64,000 nucleotides of DNA. It comes from Cupriavidus sp. P-10 (GTDB taxonomy: Bacteria; Pseudomonadota; Gammaproteobacteria; Burkholderiales; Burkholderiaceae). The notes beneath the pieces are model-generated. The model was given only the letters and a program-made list of their open reading frames with translations. It did not search any database and was not told where the DNA came from. Below, piece by piece: positions 34,923 through 43,642 of the stretch (position 1 is the first letter of the stretch; every line of letters starts with the position of its first letter). Location of the stretch: the NCBI RefSeq assembly GCF_003402535.2, contig NZ_AP025170.1:1054001-1118000 (forward strand). The letters run 5' to 3'. Made by a program: the position numbers and the translations under genes.

Positions 34923-35960
34923 ATGGATGAACGTTCCAAAACGCTGCTCAAGACCCTGATCGAGCGCTACATCGCCGAAGGCCAGCCGGTCGGATCCCGC
35001 ACCCTGTCGAAGTTCTCGGGGCTGGACCTGTCGCCGGCGACCATCCGCAATGTGATGTCCGACCTGGAGGAAATGGGCTTTATCGCCAGCCCGCATACGT
35101 CGGCCGGCCGCATCCCGACGCCGCGCGGGTACCGGCTGTTCGTCGATTCCATGCTGACGGCCAAGCCGCTGGAGCGCAACGCCGACCTGGCCGAACTGAC
35201 CGGCCAGATCCAGGGCCAGCTCGGTGCCCAGCAACTGGGGCCGCAGCGCATGATCACGGCGGCGGCGCGCACGCTGTCCAACCTGTCGCACTTCGCCGGC
35301 GTGGTGATGACGCCGCGGCGCGCGCAGGCGTTCCGGCAGATCGAATTCATGCGCCTGTCCGACAAGCGCATCCTGCTGATCATCGTCAGTCCCGAGGGCG
35401 ATGTGCAGAACCGGATCATCCAGACCGAGCTGTCATACACCCCGGCCCAGCTGATCGAGGCGGCCAACTACTTCAACTCGCACTACACCGGCATGAGTTT
35501 CGACGCCGTGCGCAGCCACCTGCGCGTCGAGCTGCGGGACCTGCGCCGCGACATGTCGCAGCTGATGCAGGCGGCGGTCGAGGCCGGCAGCGTGGCCGAC
35601 GACGAGGAAGACGACCACGTCTATATCAGCGGCGAGCGCAAGCTGCTGGAAGTGGAAGACCTGTCTTCCAGCATGGACAAGCTGCGCCGGCTGTTCGACG
35701 TGTTCGAGCACAAGACCAGCCTGCTGCAGCTGCTCGATGTCTCCAGCCACGCGCAGGGCGTGCAGATCTTCATCGGCGGCGAAAGCCAGCTGGTGCCGCT
35801 GGAAGACATGGCGGTCATCACCGCGCCGTACGAGGTCGACGGGCAGATCGTCGGCACCCTCGGCGTGATCGGCCCGACACGCATGGCATACGAGCGCGTG
35901 ATCCCGATCGTCGACATCACCGCGCGGCTGCTGTCCAGCGCGCTGAGCCAGAACCAGTGA
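34923..35960 (+). CDS. hrcA: Heat-inducible transcription repressor HrcA
   Basis: 345 aa. The winged-helix N-terminus ([20 protein letters not shown], then [19 protein letters not shown] and [11 protein letters not shown]) and the GAF-like C-terminal half are typical. HrcA represses chaperone genes by binding CIRCE elements and is itself helped by GroEL. I found no CIRCE palindrome before hrcA or grpE, so its targets are probably elsewhere. A TAAAAT hexamer at 34908-34913 lies only 10 nt before the ATG; if it is the -10 element the mRNA would be almost leaderless. Ends 103 bp before hemH. Confidence 0.96.
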   Translation: MDERSKTLLKTLIERYIAEGQPVGSRTLSKFSGLDLSPATIRNVMSDLEEMGFIASPHTSAGRIPTPRGYRLFVDSMLTAKPLERNADLAELTGQIQGQLGAQQLGPQRMITAAARTLSNLSHFAGVVMTPRRAQAFRQIEFMRLSDKRILLIIVSPEGDVQNRIIQTELSYTPAQLIEAANYFNSHYTGMSFDAVRSHLRVELRDLRRDMSQLMQAAVEAGSVADDEEDDHVYISGERKLLEVEDLSSSMDKLRRLFDVFEHKTSLLQLLDVSSHAQGVQIFIGGESQLVPLEDMAVITAPYEVDGQIVGTLGVIGPTRMAYERVIPIVDITARLLSSALSQNQ

Positions 35961-36063
35961 CGCGGCTGGCCGGTCTGACAAGCTGCCCCATTCCTACCGA
36001 GCGCCGACTTTGGCGGCGCGCCACCATGGCGCGTTCCCGGCCGTGCGCCAACCCGGAAGCGAC

Positions 36064-37179
36064 ATGACGTTTTCACCCGAACCGGTCTACCAGCACGGCC
36101 AGGCGCCGCGCACGGCGATCCTGCTGGTCAACCTGGGCACTCCCGACGCACCCACGCCCAAGGCGGTGGGGCGCTACCTGAAGGAATTCCTGTCCGACCC
36201 GCGCGTGGTCGAGATCCCGCGCGCCGCCTGGCTGCCGCTGCTGCATGGCGTGATCCTGCCGTTGCGGTCACGCGCGTCGGCGCTGAAGTACGAGTCGATC
36301 TGGCTGCGCGAGGCGCATATGACCGGCTCGCCGCTGCTGGTCTACAGCGAGCGCCAGGCGCACGCGCTGCAGCGGCTGCTGAACCAGAACGGCCATGAAG
36401 TCACGGTGGCGTGTGCCATGCGCTACGGCAACCCGTCGATCGCCTCGGTGATGGAGGCGCTACGCCGCCAGGGCTGCGAGCAGGTGCTGGTGCTGCCGAT
36501 GTATCCGCAGTATTCGGGCACCACTACTGCCACCGCGTTCGACGAGGTCTTCCGCGTGCTGGGTCAATGGCGCAACCAGCCCGAGCTGCGGCTGGTCAAA
36601 CATTTCCATGACCACCCGGCGTATATATCGGCGCTGCACCAGCAGATTGGGGCCTACTGGTCACGGCACGGCATGCCCGACTTTGCACATGGCGACAAGT
36701 TGATCCTGTCGTTCCACGGCGTGCCGCGGCGCACGCTCGAGCTGGGCGATCCGTATCACTGCGAGTGCGTGAAGACCGGCCGGCTGCTCGGCGATGCGCT
36801 GGGCTTGCAGCCGGGGCAGTACCAGGTGACGTTCCAGTCTCGCTTCGGCAAGGCGGAGTGGCTGCAGCCTTACACGGCGCCCACGCTGGCTGAGTTGGGC
36901 AAGGTCGGCGCCGGGCGGGTCGACGTGTTCTGCCCGGGCTTCCCGGCAGACTGCATCGAGACGCTGGAGGAAATTGCAATGGAAGGGCAGACCGCATTCA
37001 AGGTGGCCGGGGGCAAGGAGTTCCACTTTATCCCTTGCATGAACGACTCGGCGCCGTGGGTGGCCGCGATGGCGGAGATTGCCCTGCAGCACCTGCAGGG
37101 ATGGCCGCTCAATACGCCGCACCCGCATGAACTGGAAGCGCGCCGCTCGCGCGCACAGACCCGGGGAGCCGCAGCATGA
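36064..37179 (+). CDS. hemH: Ferrochelatase
   Basis: 371 aa from the ATG at 36064. It inserts Fe2+ into protoporphyrin IX, the last step of haem synthesis. Family motifs: [60 protein letters not shown] with the catalytic histidine, [15 protein letters not shown], and [17 protein letters not shown] with the acidic metal site. There is no [2Fe-2S] tail. The stop overlaps the hslR start (ATGA), so the two are translationally coupled. Confidence 0.97.
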   Translation: MTFSPEPVYQHGQAPRTAILLVNLGTPDAPTPKAVGRYLKEFLSDPRVVEIPRAAWLPLLHGVILPLRSRASALKYESIWLREAHMTGSPLLVYSERQAHALQRLLNQNGHEVTVACAMRYGNPSIASVMEALRRQGCEQVLVLPMYPQYSGTTTATAFDEVFRVLGQWRNQPELRLVKHFHDHPAYISALHQQIGAYWSRHGMPDFAHGDKLILSFHGVPRRTLELGDPYHCECVKTGRLLGDALGLQPGQYQVTFQSRFGKAEWLQPYTAPTLAELGKVGAGRVDVFCPGFPADCIETLEEIAMEGQTAFKVAGGKEFHFIPCMNDSAPWVAAMAEIALQHLQGWPLNTPHPHELEARRSRAQTRGAAA

Positions 37180-37571
37180 ACGTGGATTATGAGGCGGATG
37201 CGCGCCAGCGCATCGACAAATGGCTGTGGTGCGCGCGCTTCTTCAAGACGCGTTCGCTCGCGGCAGAGGCGGTGGAGCGCGGCAAGGTGACCGTCAACGG
37301 CCAGCTGGTCAAGAACTCGCGCGAAGTGCGGCCCGGCGACAAGGTTGTGCTTGAAGCACACCAGCAGCGCTGGGAGCTCCAGGTGAAGGGCGTTGCCCCG
37401 GCGCGTGGGCCGGCACCGGTGGCGCAAACGCTGTATGAAGAAGGCGCGGACAGCCAGGCGCGCCGGCAGGCCGAGGCCGAGCGCCGCCGCCTGCAGCCGG
37501 AACCCGCCGCGCAGCTGCAGGGGCGGCCGACCAAGCGCGACCGCCGCCGCATCGATGATTTCCGGCACTGA
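37176..37571 (+). CDS. hslR: S4-domain RNA-binding heat-shock protein 15
   Basis: 131 aa. The S4 fold is clear: [20 protein letters not shown], then [20 protein letters not shown] and [10 protein letters not shown] basic C-terminal tail ends [10 protein letters not shown]. Hsp15 binds free 50S subunits carrying nascent chains and helps recycle them after heat shock. Placement inside the hrcA...grpE neighbourhood fits a heat-shock role. Start overlaps hemH by four bases. Confidence 0.92.
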   Translation: MNVDYEADARQRIDKWLWCARFFKTRSLAAEAVERGKVTVNGQLVKNSREVRPGDKVVLEAHQQRWELQVKGVAPARGPAPVAQTLYEEGADSQARRQAEAERRRLQPEPAAQLQGRPTKRDRRRIDDFRH

Positions 37572-37597
37572 GGCCGCCAGCAAGTTGATAAAAGACA

Positions 37598-37631
37598 CGC
37601 GGCGGCGCCGGCAGGGTGCCGGGCCGCCGCG
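37598..37631. terminator. Strong GC hairpin between hslR and a convergent small gene
   Basis: CGCGGCGGC pairs with GCCGCCGCG, and an inner CCGGCA/TGCCGG extends the stem to about 15 bp with one bulged G and a 3-nt loop. No U-run follows on either strand, so it may terminate by another route or just block read-through between the convergent genes. Confidence 0.5.
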
Positions 37632-37664
37632 GTGTGCGCGTGCGCCGGGAAGTTGCGCGGATGC

Positions 37665-37838
37665 CTATTCCTGCGAGACTTCCTGGCTGACGATAGGAAC
37701 GATGTAGTGCTTGAACACCGCCTTGCCGCTGCCATACTCGGTATCGCGCGGCGTGAAGGCGCCGGACAGGCAGATAAAGGCGGTCATGACCGCCAAGGCG
37801 GCCACGAGGCAGAGTGTCACAACTGGCAGCTTATGCAT
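37665..37838 (-). CDS. Hypothetical 57-aa membrane protein
   Basis: The ATG at 37838 follows a weak AAAGG. One hydrophobic helix (VVTLCLVAALAVMTAFICL) is followed by a short polar tail (DTEYGSGKAVFKHYIVPIV). I recognise no family. It might be a single-pass inner-membrane or secreted small protein. Upstream (37909-37917) is AATGAGAAT, one half of a Fur-type box without a good second half. Convergent with hslR. Confidence 0.55.
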   Translation of the reverse strand: MHKLPVVTLCLVAALAVMTAFICLSGAFTPRDTEYGSGKAVFKHYIVPIVSQEVSQE

Positions 37839-38009
37839 GGCCAACCTTTCCGAAGCGGTGCAAAAATGAACCATCTCCAGGGCCCCCGGCATTTTTGTCA
37901 TTTTTCTTAATGAGAATCTTAGTGAGTGCAGTGCAGCGAGGCAATAAGGCGTCAATTGCATAACTCACGCCTTTGTAACCGCTTGTTTCCGCGTCTCGCC
38001 GGCGCCACT

Positions 38010-38037
38010 CTTGAAATCCGGCGCATCGCCACCAATT
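38010..38037 (+). promoter_or_regulatory. Candidate sigma-32 promoter for grpE
   Basis: CTTGAAA at 38010-38016 matches the heat-shock -35 exactly. After 12 bp comes CCACCAATT, a fair match to the CCCCATnT -10. It lies about 75 nt before the grpE ATG. No CIRCE element is next to it. Confidence 0.5.
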
Positions 38038-38113
38038 GCCCGCTAAACACGCCGATTGACCCATCGCGGCCGTGCCCACGGACGGCCGCGCCAATGCATT
38101 GATACGGATCGAC

Positions 38114-38668
38114 ATGGAAGAACTGAAGCAGACGCCATCCAACCCGACGCCCAACGACGAAGCCAGCGCTGCCGCCGCGCAGGAGAACGCCGCGCCGGAG
38201 GCTGCCGCCGTGGAGGACGTGGCGGCCCAGCTGGCCACCTTGGAAGCCAAGGCGCGTGAGCACTATGACCTGTACATGCGTGCGGTCGCCGAAGGCGAGA
38301 ACATCCGCCGCCGGGCGCAGGACGATGTGGCCAAGGCCCACAAATTTGCCATCGAAAGCTTCGCCGATAACCTGCTGCCGGTGATGGACAGCCTGCAGGC
38401 CGCGCTCGCGGACGGTTCGGGCGACATCGCCAAGCTGCGCGAAGGCGTCGAACTGACCGCGCGCCAGCTGGCCGCCGCGTTCGAGCGCGGCAAGATCGTC
38501 GAGCTGAACCCGGTCGGCGAGAAGTTCGACCCGCACCGCCACCAGGCCATTTCGATGGTGCCGGCCGAGCAGGAAGCCAACACCGTCGTCACCGTGCTGC
38601 AGCGCGGCTACACCATTGCCGACCGCGTGCTGCGCCCGGCGCTGGTGACGGTGGCGGCACCGAAATAA
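38114..38668 (+). CDS. grpE: Nucleotide exchange factor GrpE
   Basis: 184 aa from the ATG at 38114. A disordered N-terminus ([18 protein letters not shown]) is followed by the long helical stalk ([20 protein letters not shown], then [20 protein letters not shown]) and the C-terminal beta domain ([17 protein letters not shown], then [20 protein letters not shown]). It releases ADP from DnaK. dnaK and dnaJ are not adjacent here; a thioredoxin-like gene and then a convergent phospholipase gene follow instead. Confidence 0.96.
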   Translation: MEELKQTPSNPTPNDEASAAAAQENAAPEAAAVEDVAAQLATLEAKAREHYDLYMRAVAEGENIRRRAQDDVAKAHKFAIESFADNLLPVMDSLQAALADGSGDIAKLREGVELTARQLAAAFERGKIVELNPVGEKFDPHRHQAISMVPAEQEANTVVTVLQRGYTIADRVLRPALVTVAAPK

Positions 38669-38709
38669 GAGGGATCAGGAAAGCCAGGACCGCCTGGCGG
38701 TGGACGATG

Positions 38710-38739
38710 CGCCCGGTGCCTCTCAGGCCCGGGCGTTTT
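38710..38739 (+). terminator. Intrinsic terminator after grpE
   Basis: CGCCCGG and CCGGGCG form a 7-bp stem with a 12-nt loop, followed by TTTTG. It lies between grpE and the thioredoxin-like gene, so that gene may depend on read-through or its own promoter. Confidence 0.6.
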
Positions 38740-38768
38740 GCCTTGTTTTGTCTTTGCGGGAGCCAACC

Positions 38769-39206
38769 ATGTCAAGCGAATCGCCGGCCGGCGGGCCGTC
38801 CGCGGACGAAGCCGCGGCACCCCATCTCGACCACCGCGCCTTCGAGGCCTTCGGCATGCGCCAGGTCGATGACGGCAGCATCGACGCCGCGATTGCGCAA
38901 GCCGGCGATGCGCTGGTGTGCGTGTTCTTCTGGGGCGTGGATTGCTTCAATTGCGAGATGGCCAAGAAGGCCATGCTCGCCAATCCCGAACCGATCCGGG
39001 CGCTGGGCCTGCACTGGCTGCACGCCAACGTCTATGAACATCCCGCGCTGGGCAAACGCTTCGGCCTGCACGGCATCCCGGTCTTCATGTTCTTCCAGAA
39101 CGGCAAGAAGCTGGGTCGGGCGACCGGCTGGCATGGTCACGGCCAGTTCGCGGCCGCCGTTGCCAATGCCCGGCTGAAGGCGGACGGCAGGCCGCTGGCG
39201 GGCTGA
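38769..39206 (+). CDS. Thioredoxin-fold protein with a CFNC motif
   Basis: 145 aa from the ATG at 38769. There is no signal peptide. The core reads ALVCVFFWGVDCFNCEMAKK, so the redox site is Cys-Phe-Asn-Cys rather than CGPC, and the cis-proline is in HGIPVFMFFQNGKK. Together these support a cytoplasmic thiol-disulfide protein. The unusual CxxC dipeptide and a variable 45-residue N-terminus suggest a specialised role. It lies 100 bp downstream of grpE beyond a terminator. Partner unknown. Confidence 0.82.
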   Translation: MSSESPAGGPSADEAAAPHLDHRAFEAFGMRQVDDGSIDAAIAQAGDALVCVFFWGVDCFNCEMAKKAMLANPEPIRALGLHWLHANVYEHPALGKRFGLHGIPVFMFFQNGKKLGRATGWHGHGQFAAAVANARLKADGRPLAG

Positions 39207-39245
39207 GTGGCCAGACCAAGCCAGGCCGCAGGCAGCATCAGAGAT

Positions 39246-40556
39246 TCAGCGCGACAGCGCGTAGCCGATGCGGAACTGCCAGGGCAGTTTGTGGTTGTAG
39301 TCGAGCAGGCTTTCGCCATAGCCGACGAAATAACCCGCCATCAGGTAGCCCGCGGTACCCGGCAGCAGCCGCGCCAACGGGTAGGTGAGCTGCGCATCGA
39401 CGCTGCCGTACCACTTGCGCGTGCCCTTGCGCAGCGTGGCGGAAAACTCCCACGAATCCGGACGCCCATACGCAATGCCCAGGTCCATATACCCGCGATA
39501 GTGGGCGATGTCAGGGTTATCGCCCTTTTCCACGTAGGCATAGAGCTTGGGCGCGACGCGCCAGTGCCAGTCGTTCTGGTCGCCGAAGTAGAACGTCGGC
39601 TTGACGAACACCGTGTTGATGCTGCGCGACTCGCTGCCGCTGCGGCCGTTGGACTCGTGCTCCACGCCGGCCGCCAGCGACAGCCGGCTGACGGCGCGGT
39701 TGCGCACGCCGGTATCCGACAGGTAGTAGAACAGGCTCGGACGGTAATTGGTGTCGCGAAACGGCTTGGACTGCTCTGACAGATCCCACAGCGAAAACTG
39801 GGTATAGCCGAGGTAGAGGTTGTCGAACAGGCTCTTCGATGCCGGATCCTCGCCCTCGAAGATCCGGTACTTGAAGCTGAACTGGAACTTTGCGTTGGCG
39901 CCGTCGTGGGCGCCGACGGTGAAGAACATCGGATCGTAGAACGACAGGCGCGCGCTGTCGCGCAGGTCTGCCGGTGCCGGGGCGATGGCGCTGGCGCTGG
40001 TCACCGGCGTGACGGGAACCGGCGCAGCCTCCGCGCCTTCGCCGGCAGGCGCCGGCGTCGCGGCCACCGCAGGCGGGGAGGTAGTGGCCGCGGTGGCGGC
40101 TTCGCCCGGCTGGGGCAGCCGGTTCAGCGTGACCAGCACCGGTGCGGCATCGATGCCGGTTGCATCCAGCCGCACCTGGCCGCGCAACTGCGGCGGCAGC
40201 GTCGCGGTGTAGCGGATGGCGCGGTGCTCGCCGCGGCGCAGGCTGACCATGGCCGGCCCGGATACCTCGCGCCAGAGCACCAGCCGCACCGGCGCCTGCA
40301 TTTCGCTTGAGGCCGTCACTTCCAGGGTGTCGGGGATCCGGTAGCGCCGCGTTGCGCCGTCGGCGCTGACCACCAGCGTCAGCACCAGCGGCTGGTTGCC
40401 GTCGATGACGCGCGGCGGTTGCAGCAGCGCTACGCCGGCGTGGGCGGCCAGAGGCCAGGCCAGCGCCAGGGAGAAGGACAGGGATAGGCACAGAGGGGCG
40501 ACGACGCGGCTGGCGGACGCCAGGCCGCGCCGGCGGGGCAGGGTCACTCGGGACAT
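39246..40556 (-). CDS. pldA: Outer-membrane phospholipase A
   Basis: 436 aa. The signal peptide ends AAHAGV. The N-terminal 170 residues form an extra beta-rich domain with a Pro/Ala/Thr-rich linker (about 150-185) absent from E. coli PldA. The C-terminal barrel has YRPSLFYYLSD and the catalytic stretch EHESNGRSGSESRSIN, where His, Ser (+2) and Asn (+14) match the E. coli His142, Ser144 and Asn156 spacing. It hydrolyses misplaced outer-leaflet phospholipids and is activated by dimerisation and Ca2+. Two-domain forms like this occur in Burkholderiales and Neisseria relatives. Confidence 0.9.
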   Translation of the reverse strand: MSRVTLPRRRGLASASRVVAPLCLSLSFSLALAWPLAAHAGVALLQPPRVIDGNQPLVLTLVVSADGATRRYRIPDTLEVTASSEMQAPVRLVLWREVSGPAMVSLRRGEHRAIRYTATLPPQLRGQVRLDATGIDAAPVLVTLNRLPQPGEAATAATTSPPAVAATPAPAGEGAEAAPVPVTPVTSASAIAPAPADLRDSARLSFYDPMFFTVGAHDGANAKFQFSFKYRIFEGEDPASKSLFDNLYLGYTQFSLWDLSEQSKPFRDTNYRPSLFYYLSDTGVRNRAVSRLSLAAGVEHESNGRSGSESRSINTVFVKPTFYFGDQNDWHWRVAPKLYAYVEKGDNPDIAHYRGYMDLGIAYGRPDSWEFSATLRKGTRKWYGSVDAQLTYPLARLLPGTAGYLMAGYFVGYGESLLDYNHKLPWQFRIGYALSR

Positions 40557-40684
40557 AAATCTGATACCGCGGGGCGCCGATGTGCGGCGCGCGCGGTCTA
40601 GGAAATTTCGGAACCCGCAGAGCCTACCACGCGGTAGAAAGCGGGTTGTGACGAAATGTACGCAGCGGGATTTGCGTGGCGGGC

Positions 40685-41116
40685 TCAGCGCATTGCACGC
40701 CGGCGCACGCTGTCGACGTATTGGTCGCCATCTGGCGGCAGGCCGCTGCGCTGTGCCTGCCACAGCATCTCGCCCAGGCATTCCATCACCTGGTGCTGGG
40801 CCTCGTGCGGCGAATCGAGCCGGCGCGCGAGCGCCTCATAGGCCTCCCGGATTCCGCGCGGCTGGTCGACCGAAACCTGTTCCGAAATCGACAGGTGCAT
40901 CGCCAGGTGCAGGAACGGGTTGGTCTGGCCTTGCTCCGGGGTGTAGTCCTGCGTCAGCGCGCCTTCGGTGTCGCGCAGCAGTTCGTGGTACTCGGGATGC
41001 TCGCCGATCCAGTCGACGGCAATGACTTCAAGCGGCGTCAGCACGCTGCCCGCAATCTGCTTCTGCCAGGCTTCGCAGAAGAAACGGCGGACTTCTTCTC
41101 GTGAGGGATTAAACAT
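40685..41116 (-). CDS. DUF1841-family protein
   Basis: 143 aa from the ATG at 41116. It begins MFNPSREEVRRFFCEAWQK and contains the conserved HPEYHELL and NPFLHLAMHLSISEQVSVDQ segments of this uncharacterised proteobacterial family. It is soluble and mostly helical. The repeated His and Glu residues (HPEYHELL, LHLAMHL) suggest a possible metal site, which is only inference. It diverges from the DMT exporter gene with 91 bp between them. Confidence 0.85.
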   Translation of the reverse strand: MFNPSREEVRRFFCEAWQKQIAGSVLTPLEVIAVDWIGEHPEYHELLRDTEGALTQDYTPEQGQTNPFLHLAMHLSISEQVSVDQPRGIREAYEALARRLDSPHEAQHQVMECLGEMLWQAQRSGLPPDGDQYVDSVRRRAMR

Positions 41117-41207
41117 GGTGGCGCCATTGTAAACGAGGGCCGCGGCGAGCGCTGGCGGCCCGGCGGTGCCAAGTAGAATGCGGGATCGCCGACTTCCCGC
41201 CATCTTC

Positions 41208-42149
41208 ATGACCGCCTCCGCCTCCACGACCGCCCAGGAACAGGCCCGCGCCAAGCTTGTCGGGGTGCTGCTGATCGCGGTGTCGGCCAGCGCCTTCGGC
41301 GCGATGGCGATCTTTGCGCGTTTTGCCTACGCCGCCGGTGCCGACGTCTACGGCCTGCTGTTGGTGCGCTTCGTGCTGGCGGCCGTGGCACTGGCCTGGG
41401 TGATGCGCACGCGCGGCATCGGCCTGCCGCCGTTGCGGCGCGTGCTGGCGCTGGCGGCGATGGGCGGCATCGGCTACGTGGGCCAGTCGTTCTGCTTTTT
41501 CAGCGCGCTGAACCACGCGCAAGCCAGCCTGGTGGCGCTGCTGCTGTACCTGTATCCGTTGTTCGTGACAATCCTGGCCGCGGTGTTCCTGAAGGAGAGG
41601 CTGACCACGGCGGCCGTGATCGCGCTGGTGCTGTGCTCGGTGGGAGCTGGCCTGACCGTCGGCGGGGGCGAGGGTTCGCCGCTGGGCATCGCGTTGGGGC
41701 TGGCGGCGGCGGTGATCTATTCGGTCTACATCATCGTCGGCGCGCGCGTGACGGCCGGCGTCAACCCGATCGCCACGACCACGGTGATCTGCACCGCGGC
41801 CGCGCTGGTCTACGGCGTGGTCGGGTTGTTGCGCCTCGGCGCGGGGGTGCCGCCGCAGTTCCCGGCCAGCGCCGGCGGCTGGCTGGCACTGGCGGCGATC
41901 GCGCTGCTGTCGACGGTGCTGGCGATCCTGACCTTCTTCGCCGGGCTGCAACGGCTCGGCGCGGCGCAGGCTTCGATGTTGTCGACGCTCGAACCGGTGG
42001 TCACGGTGCTGCTGGCGGCGTTGTTGCTGGGCGAGCATATCGGCGGCACGCAGGCGGTGGGCGGTGGGATGATCCTGGTAGGCGTGCTGTGGCTGACGCG
42101 GCGCAGCAGCGCGCCGGCGCCGGCCCGCGGGGATATGCAAGAGAATTGA
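41208..42149 (+). CDS. EamA/DMT-family transporter
   Basis: 313 aa from the ATG at 41208. Ten hydrophobic segments form the two-repeat EamA architecture: first repeat about 12-145 (GVLLIAVSASAFGAMAIFAR to LLYLYPLFVTILAAVFLKER), second repeat about 160-300, ending STLEPVVTVLLAALLLGEHI. The conserved EPV/GE motif near the end is intact. Such proteins export amino acids or other metabolites across the inner membrane; the substrate is not predictable here. Confidence 0.9.
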   Translation: MTASASTTAQEQARAKLVGVLLIAVSASAFGAMAIFARFAYAAGADVYGLLLVRFVLAAVALAWVMRTRGIGLPPLRRVLALAAMGGIGYVGQSFCFFSALNHAQASLVALLLYLYPLFVTILAAVFLKERLTTAAVIALVLCSVGAGLTVGGGEGSPLGIALGLAAAVIYSVYIIVGARVTAGVNPIATTTVICTAAALVYGVVGLLRLGAGVPPQFPASAGGWLALAAIALLSTVLAILTFFAGLQRLGAAQASMLSTLEPVVTVLLAALLLGEHIGGTQAVGGGMILVGVLWLTRRSSAPAPARGDMQEN

Positions 42150-42236
42150 ACGGGTTGGTCAAAGACACTGGCGCGGCACATCCCGGGGCTTGGGTAAAAT
42201 CGCCGCTTCTTACACATCACGGATAGGAAGAGCCGC

Positions 42237-42824
42237 ATGTCCCAGATCGACCAAGCCGCGCTGGCGCAACTGTTCACCGAGGCCCGCACCCACAACGTGT
42301 GGCAGGACCGCCATGTGGACGACGCCGTCCTGCACCAGATCTATGACGCGATGAAGTTTGGCCCGACCGCCGCCAACAGCGGCCCGGCCCGCATCGTCTT
42401 CGTCAAGAGCGCCGCCGAGAAGGCGCGCCTGGTGGAGTGCGTGTCGGCCGGCAACGTCGAGAAGACCCGCTCCGCGCCGGTCACCGCGATCATCGCCTTC
42501 GACAAGGCCTTCCACGACCAGTTGCCGCGCCTGTTCCCGCACGCCGACGCGCGTGCCTGGTATGCCGGCAACGAGCAGAAAATCGCCCGCGACGCCCTGA
42601 TGAACAGCTCGCTGCAAGGCGGCTACTTCATCCTGGCCGCACGTGCGCTGGGCCTGGATTGCGGCCCGATGGCCGGTTTCGACGCCGACAAGGTCAACGC
42701 GGCCTTCTTCCCCGATGGCAAGTGGTCGGTCAACTTCCTGGTCAACCTGGGCTACGGCGTTGCCGAGAAGCTGCATCCGCGCCTGCCGCGCCTGTCGTTC
42801 GACGAAGCCTGCCGCATCGTCTGA
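42237..42824 (+). CDS. Nitroreductase-family protein, RutE-like
   Basis: 195 aa. Motifs are those of the RutE subfamily: [59 protein letters not shown] and [16 protein letters not shown]. These FMN enzymes reduce malonic semialdehyde or nitro and enal compounds with NAD(P)H in the cytoplasm. No other rut gene is near, so a role in pyrimidine degradation is doubtful. It ends at a bidirectional terminator facing the Coq4-like gene. Confidence 0.88.
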   Translation: MSQIDQAALAQLFTEARTHNVWQDRHVDDAVLHQIYDAMKFGPTAANSGPARIVFVKSAAEKARLVECVSAGNVEKTRSAPVTAIIAFDKAFHDQLPRLFPHADARAWYAGNEQKIARDALMNSSLQGGYFILAARALGLDCGPMAGFDADKVNAAFFPDGKWSVNFLVNLGYGVAEKLHPRLPRLSFDEACRIV

Positions 42825-42854
42825 AGACGCCCCGCGCGGGTGGCGCCGCGAATT

Positions 42855-42883
42855 AAAAAAGCGACTCCTGGGGTCGCTTTTTT
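42855..42883. terminator. Bidirectional intrinsic terminator
   Basis: AAAAAAGCGAC and GTCGCTTTTTT pair around a 7-nt loop, giving a U-run in both directions. It serves the rightward RutE-like gene and the leftward Coq4-like gene that converge here. Confidence 0.88.
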
Positions 42884-42900
42884 CATGGCGCGCGGCAACG

Positions 42901-43626
42901 TCAGGCAGTCCATTCCTGCGCGGGGCGGCAGGCGAGGTAACGGCCGGGTTCGGCAATGCCGAGCCGGGCGCGCGCCGCGTCGAGCGGTTCGTGCAACAGC
43001 TTTTCGTAGTCCTCGCCCAGCAGCCACCCGGCGCGGCGGCCCAGCCGGTAGCCTTCCAGCACCGCGCGTGCAAAGGCCAGGCTGCCGGTCACGCGCAGGC
43101 TCTTCAGCGATGCCGCGATGGCGATGAATGCCCATCCCTTGCCGCCGGTCTGCGCGTAGCTGAACGCCACCAGCGCGGCTTCGCCCAGGCTTTCGTCGGC
43201 CCGGTAGCCGGTGAGCACATGCCAGATGTCATGGATGTCGCGGGTACGCCGGCCGAACCACAGATAGGCGTCCTCAATCACCGGCTCCTGGTCGAGGTTC
43301 GACACCTTGGCCAGGCCGTCCGCGCTGTAGCCGGTCTTTTCCAGGAACGTGCGATAGGCCGCGCCGACCGTGCCCGGGGCGAAGCTGGCGACATAGGCGG
43401 GATCGGACAGGCGCTCGGCCAGTTCGATGCGCTGGTAGACCATGCGCCGGCCATCGTGCGTGCCCAGCAGGCGGCTGAAGTTGCGCGGCATCGACGGGCC
43501 GTTCAGCGCGCGCATGATGCGGAATACCTGCTCGGTGTCGTTGCCGTTCGCCAGCAGCTTGCGCACGGCCCGGAACGCGGCGAAGACGTCTTGCTTGTAG
43601 GGATTGGAAACGGTTGGGGTAGTCAT
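42901..43626 (-). CDS. Coq4-like protein
   Basis: 241 aa from the ATG at 43626. The core has RDIHDIWHVLTGYRADESLG followed by Glu, the Coq4 H-D-x2-H-x11-E zinc-site pattern. Nearby are SSMPRNFSRLL-like PSMPRNFSRLLGTHDG and LAKVSNLDQEPVIEDAYLW. Mitochondrial Coq4 organises the ubiquinone synthome and has been linked to C1 decarboxylation of the ring. Here the gene starts 16 nt after the hydrolase stop, as the last member of a BVMO operon, which is not where ubiquinone genes normally sit. A lipid-binding or oxidation role in that pathway is inferred. Confidence 0.78.
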   Translation of the reverse strand: MTTPTVSNPYKQDVFAAFRAVRKLLANGNDTEQVFRIMRALNGPSMPRNFSRLLGTHDGRRMVYQRIELAERLSDPAYVASFAPGTVGAAYRTFLEKTGYSADGLAKVSNLDQEPVIEDAYLWFGRRTRDIHDIWHVLTGYRADESLGEAALVAFSYAQTGGKGWAFIAIAASLKSLRVTGSLAFARAVLEGYRLGRRAGWLLGEDYEKLLHEPLDAARARLGIAEPGRYLACRPAQEWTA

Positions 43627-43642
43627 GGCAGGACTCCGTGAA

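Noticed and set aside
37909-37917. Fur box upstream of the 57-aa protein gene
   Set aside because: Only one AATGAGAAT half is present; the second arm is too degenerate to call.
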